From NCBI GenBank assembly GCA_029948255.1, contig JALIZF010001689.1, positions 248,001 to 312,000 of the forward strand: DNA of 64,000 nt, in the 5' to 3' direction. This document shows positions 11,284 to 23,240 of the stretch, piece after piece. Position 1 is the first letter of the stretch. Every line of letters begins with the position of its first letter. Origin of the DNA: Telmatactis stephensoni. Taxonomy: Eukaryota; Cnidaria; Anthozoa; Actiniaria; Isophelliidae. Made by a program: the position numbers and the translations under genes. The notes beneath the pieces were generated by a model. The model was not told where the DNA came from and searched no databases. It saw nothing but the letters and a program-made list of their open reading frames with translations.

Positions 11284-13418
11284 ACTAAAAGCGCATTGCC
11301 TGCTTTTCATGTATTATACTGGAATACCCAAATGGTGTTGAACATTGTTTGTAGCATCGTTTGGAGTCTGAGTACCTTAGAGATATTTTAGTACATAAAT
11401 TATAGCCAAGGGCTCACGTGATCGGTTCGAAGATTACATGCAGTAAAGATCCAGATACAAAAAATATATCATATTATTTTATTTTATTTTTCATTTATTT
11501 TGAGATTCTCCCTGAGAATGGTTGCGAAATACAAAAGCCGGGACGTCGTGAGGTCCCTCACAAGGTATTAAACGCCACAATTATTATAGAAAATGTAGAC
11601 CCAACTACAAACTAAAAATACCATAGCTAGGATGCAATGAAAACTTGAATAAAGCTATATAAACAGACTCAAAAAAAATCTAGAATCTCCTGGAAACATA
11701 TACTAAATATCTAACACATGACTGCAAGGACGCAACTTGGAGACATTTGGAAGAAATTTTGCCGCGCAAAGTAAAATAATTGAAATTAGAATCACAAGCT
11801 GGCAAAATCTGGCTTTAGCTAACAAACATTTGGTCTTAGCCTTGTTCGCTTGTGTTTCAAGCAACATCGCAGTACGATTGCCGCATTCGTAAAAAATAGC
11901 AAACTCCATACCTTTGTTCTGAATTTTTACCGTAAATTACCTGAGCGAGCACTAGCTGATCTCATGTAAGTTATTGGGAGTTTCGAGAAACGGAAAACTA
12001 CATTGTAACATATTAACTTATCTAATGACAGTACACTACACACACGATCAAATTTGTATAGCCAATGTTTTTTCTATTATTTCAGACACTGGATACCTTT
12101 TCTAAGGTTTAAACAGCGTTTAAATGATCGATCCTTACTCTGTACTCTAAATTCCGGCTTCATCTGTCCAACGGAAAAAGTGCTTGAATATTTTTGAAAG
12201 CGTTCATATAAAAACAAGCAGATAGCCAATAAATATACGCAGCTGGTCAAAGAAACTTCGTTATCGTTTACATATGACTAATGTATCGATAAATGCCCGG
12301 CACTTCTAAGAAGTATCCATCAACGTTCTCAATAATGATTCAAATAGTGTATAAGCATAGATTGCCTAATAGTACAATAAAATATATAGCATTGGGAGAT
12401 GTTCTTAGGTCTTGGGATAGTGCCGGAATATCCTATATAGTCAACCAATAGGGTTTTATTTATGAAAAATTCGACATTCTACAACAATATATGTAGCTAC
12501 CGGCTGTTTTCGATTTCCGTTGGCAAAACGACATTTTTTCCAAACTGGACGCAAACGTTTTCAAATGCATATCAGTTTTGTTGATACAGAGAATGCGTCG
12601 CTGTACTAGAACCCGGCTAGCTCGACTCGGGAAAGTTGAGAAAAGCGTTTTAGCGACACGGAAGTAAAAGTGATCTCTAGCGACAGGGAGACAATGAATT
12701 TGCTGAAATAAAGCATTAAAATACTTATCGATAAGTGTCTATCATGGCAACAATAATAACAGTGTTAAAAGTTCCTAGCTTTTGGACCGTATCGTCTCAA
12801 TAATTCCACGAGGACTTTAAACAGATGTTAATGTTACCATGTACCAAGCGGCCTTTTTTGGCTTAAAACTCTACCCAACACCTCCAGTGCTGTAATGATT
12901 TTTGTGACTGATCCAGTACACCTCTAAGCTAGGGACACTTCGATTATCGTATTACTAAACCGTGACGGTGACTTTTCGATTTTTACTGGGAAAATCACTT
13001 GAAAGCTCAGAGAGACAATAGCTGTTTTCCCTAAGCTATAATTCTAAAATATTAATTTGGTTAGTTTCTTTGTCTCAATTAGTTTGAGAAGCTCTGAAAT
13101 TGTATAGAACAAACAAAAGCTCAAACACTTCTCCTAGTGTTGCTAGGGTAACAAATATCGGGTCCACCTGCGATGATAATTAAACATCGCGTTGAAGTAC
13201 GGTCGCTTCTTATTGGTAGTTCCACGGGTTTGATTGTTGAGTTTTTCTTAGGGGTAGATCACTTTGTTTTCGACGATCCAATAAGATCTCGTACATTTGG
13301 AGACTTCCATAGGCAATAGGGAAAATCAAGCAAGACAAGCTAGTCGCATCTTGCTTGGATTCAATAATCTGGAGTTCAAGAACCTCAAATCTTCAGCCCA
13401 TATCTAAAACTTAGTACA

Positions 13419-14838
13419 ATGGATAAAGCTCAACTCGTCAAAACGGTCGAGAGTTTAAAATTTCAGCTTCAAATCCAGCGAATGCCTGTCTCAAAGTGCT
13501 CAGCCGAGTGAGTATTTGTCGGTCTTTCATAGTTATATCTCGTTGTTCTGAACGAAGCAAATCGATGCCTGGCCAGGGTTTTAATTCATTTATGTCAAAC
13601 CATTAGCCAACCCGACTTGTCTCTCATGTTCGCTGCCTTCTTTTAGGGTGGTCTTATTGTGGCTTCGAAGTCTTAACTTGAGCGAATGCGACCTTTTAGA
13701 GCTTCTCGCATGATAAGCAAATTTTAATATGCAAATTACAAGGGTGGTTTTGTGTTTTCTCCGAAAAATAAAGACAAAAAAGAGAAGCTAGAAAATGAGA
13801 CAAAAATGCATCACTGTTTTATCTGAAGCAACTCCGTTTTCTGCTACAAACATTGCTTATCAGTTGCTTTTTGAGAGAAGCAGGCTACGAGAGTAAATAA
13901 GTCTTTGTACGATAGTGCAGTATAAAGAATAATTTGTGTGTATATAATATATCGGTGCTAGCTCGGTGACAACTCTATTCCATAGATAACAGCGACAGGC
14001 CTTTACGCTGATAGCAAAAGGGCGAATACTATCTCACAAAGCTAAATATAAGCCGGCAAAAACCGATGTGTTTTTATAGAAGCGAGCAGTCAGTTCGAAG
14101 CCGAAATAAATTGGTCTTTCTATACAGCAAGTACATTAGCTTTTGTATTAAAGCTTTACTTGACGGCTTTTCAAAACAATGTAATATCTAACTCAATGGA
14201 GCTCTTACGGGCATAACTTTATACAACCTTTTGTAGCATCAAATTTAGCATTATTACTTTGAGTTATACTACAACGCTAAATATCTCTTTTTACGTTTTT
14301 CATTAAAATTCATTTGAAAGTTGCCGTATGTCTTGCCGATGACAAATTTCATTAAGCGAAATCGCGCGAAATTTAATGTTCCCGGTGCAGTGGCTAATCG
14401 AATTTCATTTTCAAAATTTAACATTTTCTAATTTTAGGGGAAACGCAACTTGCTGAAACCAGATTTTTTCAAATCTTTAAAAGATTTACCATTATTTCCG
14501 GCTGAATCAATACCTTGACAGAAACTCGAACCGAAGGCAGCAAATGGCGGAAATAGCTTTAGAAATTTGAACCTCGTTTGCAATAGAATGGAAAATACCA
14601 CAATTGGATCAAAAACAATGCTGTTAAATTACTATCTGGAGATCGCCGGAAGCCAATATTTTCCACAAGGCTGTTATATCAAGTCGCTGGTTTCAGCATA
14701 TATTAACTTGTTTCTTGGTTTTTGTTTTTCAGCTTAAAATGCTACTGCGACCAAAACATTAATTCCGACCCGCTGATAATGCCACCAGATAAAAAAGAAA
14801 ACCCATGGGCTGAAAAATCCAAGTGTACTGTGCTATAG
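13419..14838 (+). CDS. G-protein gamma subunit, 2 exons, 64 residues
   Basis: Gamma subunit of a heterotrimeric G protein, which pairs with G-beta at the plasma membrane. Exons are 13419-13507 (donor GTGAGT) and 14733-14838 (acceptor TTTTTCAG); the split codon becomes Asp. The protein begins MDKAQLVKTVESLKFQLQIQ, the N-terminal coiled-coil helix of the family, continues with PVSK...DL..YC, then DPLI and a Glu-Asn-Pro-Trp motif (ENPW), and ends KCTVL. The terminal CaaX box CTVL (Leu last) predicts geranylgeranylation. The VESLKxQL start and the ENPW motif make it closest to the GNG13-like group in my memory of the family. Each exon is too short to stand out as an ORF. Possible AATAAA signals lie at 15274 and 15303. 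Confidence 0.9.
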
Positions 14839-16426
14839 CCAGCCATTCCAATGTAACATTATCTTTGTGGGAAAACGTAACATAACTTACTCCAAACCGT
14901 CCTGAAGCATAGAAACATTGACCTCAATTTGTTTACAACGATGGTACCGCACTACAGCCTTCAATGACCAGGAAACAGATGTTGTTCTTTGTCTCCGTGC
15001 ACTCAATGTTTTAGGTAGACTTTTCAAGTAATCCAAAGGACTTGTACATGTACCACACTGTTGTGAATAGTTTTATTGTGCCAAAAAAGGTTTGGCCAAG
15101 ATTTCCTATCAGTTTGAATCGTTCTTGAGATATATATATATAATATATATATATAATTGTTGTTTTGCAAATAGTGTAAATGTCAATGTCAACATTTTCC
15201 ACATTTTTAAGTATTCAATTGCTTTCTTTTTAATTCTTAGTATTCTATATGTAAGCCAAATTCACAACGAAAAAATAAATAGACAAGCTTGAATTTCAAG
15301 GGAATAAAGTATTCACTAGATTCCAACCTACAACCAGTTTTTGATGGGTTGATCATGAAGTCAGGGGTATGGATTGTGTCACTGGTTTTTCGTTGCCGAT
15401 AGGAAAAAACCAGCGACAAAATAATAGCCTTGCATTCTCAATGATCAATTGAGCTCACAGCAAGCACAATATTGACAAATGTGACAGTTTTATTGATTGT
15501 AATTGCAAAGTTGATGTTGCAATAGTATATGACGAATGTTGAATTCAAATTGCACGTGATGACAATGGTAATCTGCATGCTATTATAGTCTATTTAGCAC
15601 TTAGCCGCACCCTCAATGCGAAGTTCATCGCACATGCGTTGAGATGTATCCTCAGCAGAAGGAACCACATGTACGAATATTGTTTGGGTTTTGAAGAGCA
15701 TAGCTTTGCCGAGGAACGAACGTGTTATAATTACTAGTCTAGATTCAAACTGCTTCTCAGAGTGAACATTTTCATCAGTTATAATGGTTTACTACGAAAT
15801 GGTTAATACCAATGAGAAGTGGGAAATGCCGAAAAAAATTGAAATTAAAATTGACATGGAAAAAACGCAAGACGAAAAACAACTCATTTTTGTCGCGCTG
15901 TGGAAAGCAGATATCCTTTCAAACAGATGTTGTGTAGACAGTAGCGCTTACATATTTCACTGGTCAAGCGGCGGTTTTTACGAATAATTTTCTTCATATC
16001 ACGACAAATTTTAAATCTGAAAAACAGTCACAAATCACTTAAATCTTTAGAGAGGAAGCCATATATGCAATGCAGCCAAATGGAAAGAGTGCCGTAATTT
16101 TTGTGCATATTTTTGTAAGGAGACGTTTGGGTTGATCATTGCCTGTTCTTCTATGTGGAGACCTACGCGGTTCTATATGACCTCGATCCCCTTTCGTTTC
16201 GACTCGCGCACTGCAGTTCCCCTATGAGAAAAAGAAATTATATAGCGGAGGGGTTAGAGGGTCACCATTCGCCTCGATGAGTATCACTTTTAGGTGGAAA
16301 TGTTTACAAAATCAAGACGGCACGGTCTGTATACTGATAGACCTATTGTTGAAATGTCTCACCGTTTTCTAAACTGTACGTCATAAACACATTAACAATT
16401 AACTGCTGCAGGGAATTTTAAAGGTT
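14839..16426. other. Intergenic stretch between the G-gamma and canopy-like genes
   Basis: These two genes converge here. I see AT-repeats near 15129-15153 and a 67-codon ORF (15784-15987) without recognisable motif, but no repeat with clear ends and no convincing exon. Confidence 0.5.
15303..15308 (+). terminator. Possible poly(A) signal of the G-gamma gene
   Basis: AATAAA, 465 nt after the G-gamma stop codon; another lies at 15274-15279. Motif match only. Confidence 0.3.
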
Positions 16427-16432
16427 TTTATT
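16427..16432 (-). terminator. Possible poly(A) signal of the canopy-like gene
   Basis: AATAAA read on the minus strand, about 380 nt after the stop codon at 16812. Motif match only. Confidence 0.35.
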
Positions 16433-16811
16433 GAATAATTTGTTGAAATAGAAGTTGTGCATTACAATTATCATTTAATGGGAGATAAGAAGAGGGAAAT
16501 TATTTTCATTTAAAACAAACAAATAGAAATGAGCTATGTCACTTTAGAAATATGGGGAAAAAGAATACCAGAAAAAATACTGCCAAATGTCTAAGTAACA
16601 AATAGAATATGTGTTTTAAGTTACAAATACAATATTCGTTTTATAAGAGCATATGAATTTCAATATTATCTGCATTAAAAATTGAACTGTCTACTTGTAT
16701 AAAGTATATTGTGCTCATTCTACACTTTAGTGGAATAGCCACAGGCAAATTTATATTACTTTCTTTAATAAAAATTTGTTTTGTATCTAAATATTTCTAA
16801 TTGTATCAAAT

Positions 16812-19800
16812 TCAAAGTTCTGTTTTTTCATTTTTGCTTGTCTTCTCTTCTTCTTTTAAATTCTGATCTTCTTTAGGCTCTTCTTTACCATCTTCTTTTT
16901 TCTCACCCTCTTTACCATCTGCCTGAGGTATTTCATTGCCATTTTCATCATAGTTATCCAGCAGATTTCCCCCATCATCTGCTTCACCTTCTTCAGGTTC
17001 TTCACCCTCATCATCATCATCATAATCAGTAGCCCCTCCATCAGCTTGTTGCATGGCCATTTGCTGTTTAATTTGTTCTGCTAGTCTAGCAGCTGAGTTA
17101 GGATCATTGATGTCAACATTTAGTCTGTTGATTCCATCATTAGCATTTTGTTGTTGTCCATTGACATTGACATTCATGTCCTCTTTTTCTTTCTTGGATC
17201 TGTCTACCCCTTCACAGGCCAGTGTAAGCTCATAGCAAATCTTTTTTTCTGGATCACTTTTCTTTGAGGCGAATATTTGCTCAATCTCTTCTTCATAATT
17301 TTCTAGAGAGAAAGTAATGCATTTTGTTAATACTTTGGAATCAAAGTCAAGCAGAGCCATAAACCATTGAAATTTATCTACCAAAAGCACATAGGATGGC
17401 TGACAGCTTGGCAGCTGGTGATTCTGTTTCCACTAACTACTTGTACCTTAAACACAAACTACTTTTGAGTAAAATTATTAATAAGCACTGCATCAAAAAT
17501 CCTACAAAATTAATACGTGCCATGGTGCTTATGCCATTCAGGCCAGGGGCGGATCCAGGATTGTCTTCAGGAGGGGGTGCACCATAATATAAATTGAAAA
17601 CTTCCAAGAGGAGATTTTGAAAAATATTGAGAATAACGGACTCAAAGTCGTCTCAGGAGGGGGTGTGCACCCCCTGCACCCCTCCCCTAAATCCACCCCT
17701 GCAGGCACTCAATTTCCATTTTCTGGTTAAAATCCTCACCCAAATCAATTCGGGTGAGGATTTTAACTGGAACCCTTAGTGGCTGCAAATTGAGCCTATT
17801 CAGGCATTGGGATACTTCAAATTTGGAGTGTCAAACCGTAGAATTTCTAGAGAACACTGATGGAAGTAATTGTTTGCAAAACAGCTATGATTGAGAATTA
17901 TTCTTACCAATTAAATATTTGCATCCTTTGACAGTAGTTGGTGGTGAATAATCATATGTTCTAAATGAGCTGGCTTTACAAACTCCTTCCATGGCTTCTA
18001 TAACTCTAACATCCCAAGGATCAGACGACTTCTTTTCCAGTTTCTTGGATATTTCTGCAGGCATAAAAACCTTTTACATTAGCATGGTGGGAACATAGAA
18101 TATCATAGAAATAAGAACTTGTTTGATTTTACTGTACTACAATCACACCCTGTTTTCCTCAACTTTAATGCTACCAATAAAGGCAGGGTTGAGGCCATAC
18201 ACTACTGTGATCTGTTCTTTAATATAAACTTAAGCTTTCATTGGTCACTGACATCATCAGAAGTAAAGAAAAGAAAATGTATGCACATATATAAGCAACC
18301 ACGGTGCAGCAGGACAAAGAGACCTAATTAATGAACAAAGGGATGATAAAGTGTGTGACAAAGCAAACAAATCTAGAATAATAGTTCTCTAAGCTCTTCA
18401 TACTTATTCTAGATTTGTTTGCTTTGTCACACACTTTATCATCCCTTTGTTCATGGTCACTAATTAGATTGCTTTTTCCTGCTGCGCTGTGGCTGCTTAT
18501 ATATGTGCATACATTTTCTTTCTTTTACTTCTGATGATGTCGGTGACCAATGAAAGCTTAAGTTTATTAAAGAACAAATCACAGTTATAGTGTACAGCCT
18601 CAACCCTGCCTTTATTACTTCCAAATGCTACTGAAGGACAATTTCCTCATTTTAATGCTACTATCAGTAACTTCAATGAGCTTTTATCATGTAATTCCAA
18701 AAGTCACAGTACAGAAATTTTATATAATTACCATAGCTAGAAAGAGCACATCAAAATAATTTTTATTTTTATTAGTAAAACTGTGAAGTTTGAATGAAGT
18801 AACTTTCAAACTCACGAAGATATGAATTTTCTGAAATCGAAATTTTGTATTAAAACATTTGCTGTTAGGCAAGAGATGCCTATATACCAGCAAAAGTTTT
18901 CTTACAAATTCACACTTTTCAAAAATTCATATTATCGCGAGTTTTGGATTTAATTCCTTCAAACTTCACTGTCTTGCTAATTTTTACATGCTCTTTCCAG
19001 CTATGGTAATTCTTTTTGTTTTATGAATTTAAAAATACCAGATAAAAGCTCATTGCCAGAAATGTTCAATCAAGTGTCTGTTTAATTGCATATTTATTTC
19101 CAACTATTGTATTTTTAAAGGTAGACTGTTTTGTGAAATGACCCATGGTGGTTAGAACTTTCATGGATATAATCTCTTCTGGAGCAGAATTTTCACCCCA
19201 CAAAATGCTCCATGACATTATAATTATGGTTATATACATGTATTGGAAGGCATGATGCAGGGGCAAATAGCTCAAAAATGGCCACTGCTCATTTAGCATA
19301 ATTTTTTCAACTTTAGACATAATAATCCCTAAAATAATAAATAAAGCATGTTTCACTTAGTAACTATGCAAAAATTTAGAAAGTTCCAATGAAAATCCAC
19401 AGATATGAATTTAACAAATTGTGAAATAATATACAGAAAATGTATGGTTGGGGGTATTAATGCTATACCCAAAGACAAACATTTGTCTATAAAATTAGCA
19501 AATTTCAAAAATTTATATCTCTGCTGATCTTCATTAGAACTTTCTAAATTTTTGTACAGTTACTAAGTGAGACATACTGTTTAGCATTTCAGGGATAATT
19601 ACGTCTTAGATTGGCAAAAAGCTTTCGGCCACCATTTTTGGGAAAGGTTTATTGTGTGTACTCTTTGGAGCACGCTTTTGGAGCAAAATGTACCAGCCTT
19701 TACAATTACATCTGTCCGATTATTTAAGTTTCAGACCTCTTTAGTTTCTGATTCAAGATTGCTAACATATATTAACCTCACCTTTAACAGTTGCGCTACA

Positions 19801-20128
19801 ACACTCACAGTAAATTCCTGGAACATAGAAATTACATTTATAAGAACCTTTATAACATCTAAGCACAGCCACCCTCCACTCACAATGCAATAAGTTTTAC
19901 TTTCAAGTCAAGACCAAAACACAGTAAATATCATTTTGTAGGACTGATAAATAACATAATATTCTGCTTATTTTAAATTTCGAATGTATATTAAGAAATT
20001 AATTCTGTGCATAATGTAGCTAGAAACTCACCTTGTTTCATTCCTGTAGGTCTCGCTCTCTCACAGGATGTCACAAGAACTTCCACAAAAAGGATAAATA
20101 GAACAGCAACTCTGGCCAACAGGTCCAT
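16812..20128 (-). CDS. Canopy-like (saposin-related) ER protein, 4 exons, KTEL tail
   Basis: Exons in transcript order: 20032-20128, 19782-19817 (a 36-nt micro-exon), 17908-18054, 16812-17302; all GT..AG and in phase, 256 residues. A hydrophobic signal peptide (MDLLARVAVLFILFVEVLVT) is followed by six cysteines in saposin/canopy spacing: Cys36 and Cys39 (C-x2-C), Cys70, Cys89, Cys116 and Cys123. The stretch GCKYLIENYEEEIEQIF matches the end of canopy domains. The last third is a low-complexity acidic tail (Asp/Glu/Gly runs) ending KTEL, a likely variant of the KDEL retrieval signal. Canopy proteins act in the ER, where vertebrate members help receptor folding; the exact paralogue cannot be named from the sequence. 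The acceptor TTCTAG directly before the ATG (exon border 20133) and a donor at 22924 suggest a non-coding first exon next to the IFT70 start. Confidence 0.8.
17537..17703. mobile_element. Fold-back MITE with GGCGGATCCAGG-type ends, canopy intron
   Basis: The left end CAGGGGCGGATCCAGGATT is answered inverted by AAATCCACCCCTGCAGG. The inner arms GGAGGGGGTGCAC and GTGCACCCCCTGCACC also pair. It is the same terminal type as 45585-45735. It lies in the canopy intron 17303-17907. Confidence 0.65.
18175..18619. repeat. 445-bp palindrome with CTGATGA in both arms, canopy intron
   Basis: Arms of about 215 bp meet near 18395: AATAAAGGCAGGGTTGAG at the left, CTCAACCCTGCCTTTATT at the right. Each arm carries CTTCTGATGATGTC then GTGACCAATGAAAGC, which recalls the CUGAUGA..GAAA letters of a hammerhead ribozyme, although stem II does not close against GAAA. 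It is probably two head-to-head copies of one unit. It lies in intron 18055-19781. Confidence 0.75.
18726..19012. repeat. Fold-back element, about 287 bp, canopy intron
   Basis: AATTACCATAGCTAGAAAGAGCA at the left is answered by its near-exact complement ending CAGCTATGGTAATT. The inner arms share the pair GTGAAGTTTGAA / TTCAAACTTCAC. No coding. Confidence 0.65.
19269..19642. repeat. Fold-back element, about 370 bp, canopy intron
   Basis: The left arm (CTCAAAAATGGCC, then TTTAGAAAGTTC) is repeated inverted on the right (GAACTTTCTAAA, then GGCCACCATTTTTG). The arms exceed 130 bp with scattered mismatches. Confidence 0.65.
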
Positions 20129-20624
20129 TTTAACTAGAATAGTGAAAACAAGTCAGAAACCAGCAATAAATATCTAATGGTAATTTCAGGACTAATATCA
20201 TCATTAGCATCTTTTTTTGCTATTTAAATCAGAACAAAGACAGTTGCCTCAGCACAACTCATGAAATTATTTTATGAAAAGACACCAGAACTTTAATGAA
20301 TGACCAATAACCATTATATAACCAGCCTTGATTAAATGATCAGTTTGTAATTTACTAAAAAATTTCTAAGTAGGCAATAACTATAAATGATCCCCATATG
20401 TATATTATTGGTTACTTCCACTTAACTGAGTTCTCTATATTATTCCTAGTTTTAAGGATGTTCTATGATTAATGTATAGTAGTCTCCAGCTTTAGGGGGC
20501 AACAACTTTAAATACACAGTCATGTGATCATGACCTATTCTTAACAAAAAGGTTAATATGGAAATGTGAAAAAAAGTGGCAGATCAGACAAAAATTGATA
20601 TCAGGAATAAGAAAAATTATAATA

Positions 20625-20769
20625 GAGTACAAACACTAAAAGTGTGCAATATAAATAGTATTGAATAGTGCTAAATCATACAAATTCTTTTGTTTTCTAT
20701 TACAAGTTTAATTAGTGCTATTTAGTACTAAATATTGCAAAGTATTGCACACTTTTAGTGTTTGTACTC
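20625..20769. mobile_element. MITE family B copy 1, TA-flanked
   Basis: The ends GAGTACAAACACTAAAAGTG and its inverted copy finish at GTACTC. TA stands on both sides (20623-20624, 20770-20771), fitting a Tc1/mariner-type target duplication. The second copy is at 47965-48110. Confidence 0.75.
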
Positions 20770-20945
20770 TATCAGGAATATCAGACAAAAATTGATATCA
20801 GGAATAAGAAAACACAAAATGTTTCCTAATATGATCTTTTTTTATGAAAATTTGTACTGTATCTCAATAACAGCTTACTGAGCAAATAAAAGCTGGGGGT
20901 CACCAAGCTTGTTGCATCTTATTTCTCATCCACTTAAACCCTTAA

Positions 20946-21283
20946 AGGCCCACTTGGATGAAAATCGATGAAAATTGGAAACTGTTTATTTCTATCTGAA
21001 GATGAATGTAGCTGAATAACTAGCTACCCTCTGCCCAAAAATCTGCATTTCAAACTTATTATCAATGAGAAATTTTGATATAGAGTCTAAGAGAACAATA
21101 GGGTTGAGTAAATGACGTCATTTACTCACAACTTAAATGCTAAAATACTTGACAATTTCTGTGCGTCTCGTTTGAATGTAAAGAAAATGTTGCTTTTGGT
21201 GATTATTGGGAGTTGTACAGATGTAGGTTTTACTAAGTTTCAAGACATTTCAATTTTTGGCTTATTTTCATCCAAGTACCCCT
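20946..21283. mobile_element. TTAA-flanked MITE, about 338 bp
   Basis: TTAA at 20942-20945 and 21284-21287. The ends AGGCCCACTTGGATGAAAAT and the inverted ATTTTCATCCAAGTACCCCT pair with two or three mismatches. The TTAA duplication points to piggyBac or Kolobok-type mobilisation. No transposase. Confidence 0.7.
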
Positions 21284-21830
21284 TTAATTTGCATACAACC
21301 CATAGTAAAAAAAGATATAATTCATATATACATGTATAAGTTGCTGTTAATTCTTTTCCACCAGTTAATTTTTTAAGACTGTTTTAGTTCTGCAGTTTAT
21401 GTCCTAGTTGTCAGAGACCTTAAGATTGATGTTTACGACAAACTGCTAATGACAAATGGCAAAAATGACTTAGATTTTGACTTTATATTTTACTTTAATC
21501 CTAAATCAATCCAATGGGCAAATAAAGAACAAATCTCTTAATGACAGAAAATACAAATATCTTCACTTAAGTGTACAAATGGCTGAGGACACACAACTAA
21601 AGGTTTCTGTTTCACGGTTGCCATTTGCAGTAAAAGTCGATCTTAATATAAGGTCTCTAATATTATAATCATTTAAAACCAACCCATACACACAGCTTTG
21701 ATAAATTATTGGGATAGTACACGTGCTCTGATTGTTCAATAATCGTGCTTGATGAGAGCATCAAAAAGTCACTCACATCACATTTTTTGAATTTTTTGTA
21801 AATTTGTGTGCTTGTTATTGTATAAAAGAA

Positions 21831-22010
21831 GTAAAAAACTGTTTTTCTGTGTTTGACAGCCTGATCAAAACACTTGTGGTGTTGGGAGAACACTTGAGAG
21901 CTGTGAAAACACTTACCTATGGCTCGTGTTTCCACTATACTCTCATGTGTTCTCCTAATATCATGTGTGTTTTGATGAGGCTATCAAACACAGAAAACAG
22001 TTTTTTTATT
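21831..22010. repeat. Fold-back element, about 180 bp
   Basis: AAAAACTGTTTTTCTGTGTTTGA at the left is answered by TCAAACACAGAAAACAGTTTTT at the right; the inner pair is GGAGAACACTTGAGAG / CTCTCATGTGTTCTCC. It is MITE-like. Confidence 0.7.
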
Positions 22011-22924
22011 TCTTAAATCTAGCAGTGTATTTACCCTTCAGAAAAATTCAAACTGGTGGAAAATTCTTCACTGCAACATATGCAGTACAAGACACATTTA
22101 ATAATTTTTTTTGTCTATAGACAAATTGACAAGCAGATTGCTATAGACTTCTCTTACAATAGCTGTCAAATGTCTATTAATATTGAATATTTTAAAATGA
22201 TGCACATAGCTTCATTTTGCCATCTTTTTGATCATGGAGTATTCAATCAAATATAAAGCAATGCTCTTATCTTTGCCAACAATCTAGGACCTTGGTGAAG
22301 AGATTAATTACCATATAAAGTATATTTTATTGATGCCCAATCATAAAGCAACACTTGTTCCTTTAGCAGCATCTTATTGTTTGACCTAACTGTATTGTAA
22401 ACGTTTTAAAAACTTATTGAACTTTATCAATAATTAATGGAATGTGACCTGAAACAAAAAGTTTTATAAAATTGGAATACAACTTGATTTAAAACACATA
22501 TAACTTCCACAATACTATATTCCGGTGAATGTTAAAGTATACCTTACATCAAATATTAGCATAATCAAAAACTGTAACTGAATAGCCTAAAACAGATGGC
22601 ACTCTAGTACATGTAATATAATCAGCCAAAAATCTACAATTACTATACACGTACACATTTATAGCTTTGCCTTTTTTTCTAGGTCCCGGGTGTAGATCAT
22701 ATAATTTCTTTTAATACTTTAAGTTAAATTGGATGAGCTACCTCAACTATGTTTTATGCGATAAAGTTTTTAAAATGTTCCCACAAGGAAAATTACCGTA
22801 TCGATAGCGTGTTCTAGCTAGACGCCGGCGCGAAAGCTAGGCGGAACGTGTCGCGTAACATTACTTAGGTGAAGTAGTTTTAAGAAAAGTAAAGAAAATA
22901 ACAAGTTTTTAAAACTGAGCTTAC

Positions 22925-23240
22925 CTATAGATACAAATAAAATAACCAACCACTTGGAAAATTCGGTAGATCAACAACAAAAGGCTTACTACTTACAAAC
23001 AATCAGCCTTTTATTCTCTTCTCTGGAAACTTGACAAGTCAGAAGCTACCAGGCGTTGCGTTACCTGTTAGAGGGAGAATGAGTCCTAGTCAATAACCGC
23101 TGTCTATTGTCTCTGCAGACTCAGCATCCGGGATGTCAATGGATTTTTGAGAGGGAAACAAAATTTTGATAAAAGTTCGACAAAATGGTATGAAAAAGGT
23201 GATTTTCTGAACTTAATCAATTCTTAACTACTCAAGAAAT
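22925..23240. promoter_or_regulatory. Likely divergent promoter of the canopy-like gene and IFT70
   Basis: If the canopy first exon ends at 22925, its start and the IFT70 start codon (23241) lie within about 300 bp in opposite directions. No TATA box is obvious on either strand. I found no X-box (RFX site) or ERSE that I would trust in this interval. Confidence 0.4.

Larger units (their letters stand above)
8776..13418. other. Intergenic stretch between PDI and the G-gamma gene
   Basis: Upstream of PDI and upstream of the G-gamma gene. It holds microsatellites (9770-9860, 9905-9950), a C-run/G-run hairpin (about 9449-9534), a TTAA-type MITE (10330-10731) and a G-rich/C-rich fold-back (11121-11283), all listed separately. 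I see no convincing exon here; the short ORFs (for example 11418-11615, 11703-11909) lack any recognisable motif. Confidence 0.6.
20134..22924 (-). other. Inferred 5' UTR intron of the canopy-like gene
   Basis: On the minus strand a donor CTATAG|GTAAGC at 22925/22924 and an acceptor TTCTAG at 20134-20135, only five bases before the ATG, would remove this 2.8 kb. That leaves a non-coding first exon upstream of 22925. The interval contains three fold-back elements (20625-20769, 20946-21283, 21831-22010) and no other recognisable gene. The splice assignment rests on motifs alone. Confidence 0.4.

Noticed and set aside
15784..15987. 67-codon ORF starting MVYYEMVNTNEKWEM
   Set aside because: No motif, signal peptide or splice support; it could be chance in AT-rich DNA.
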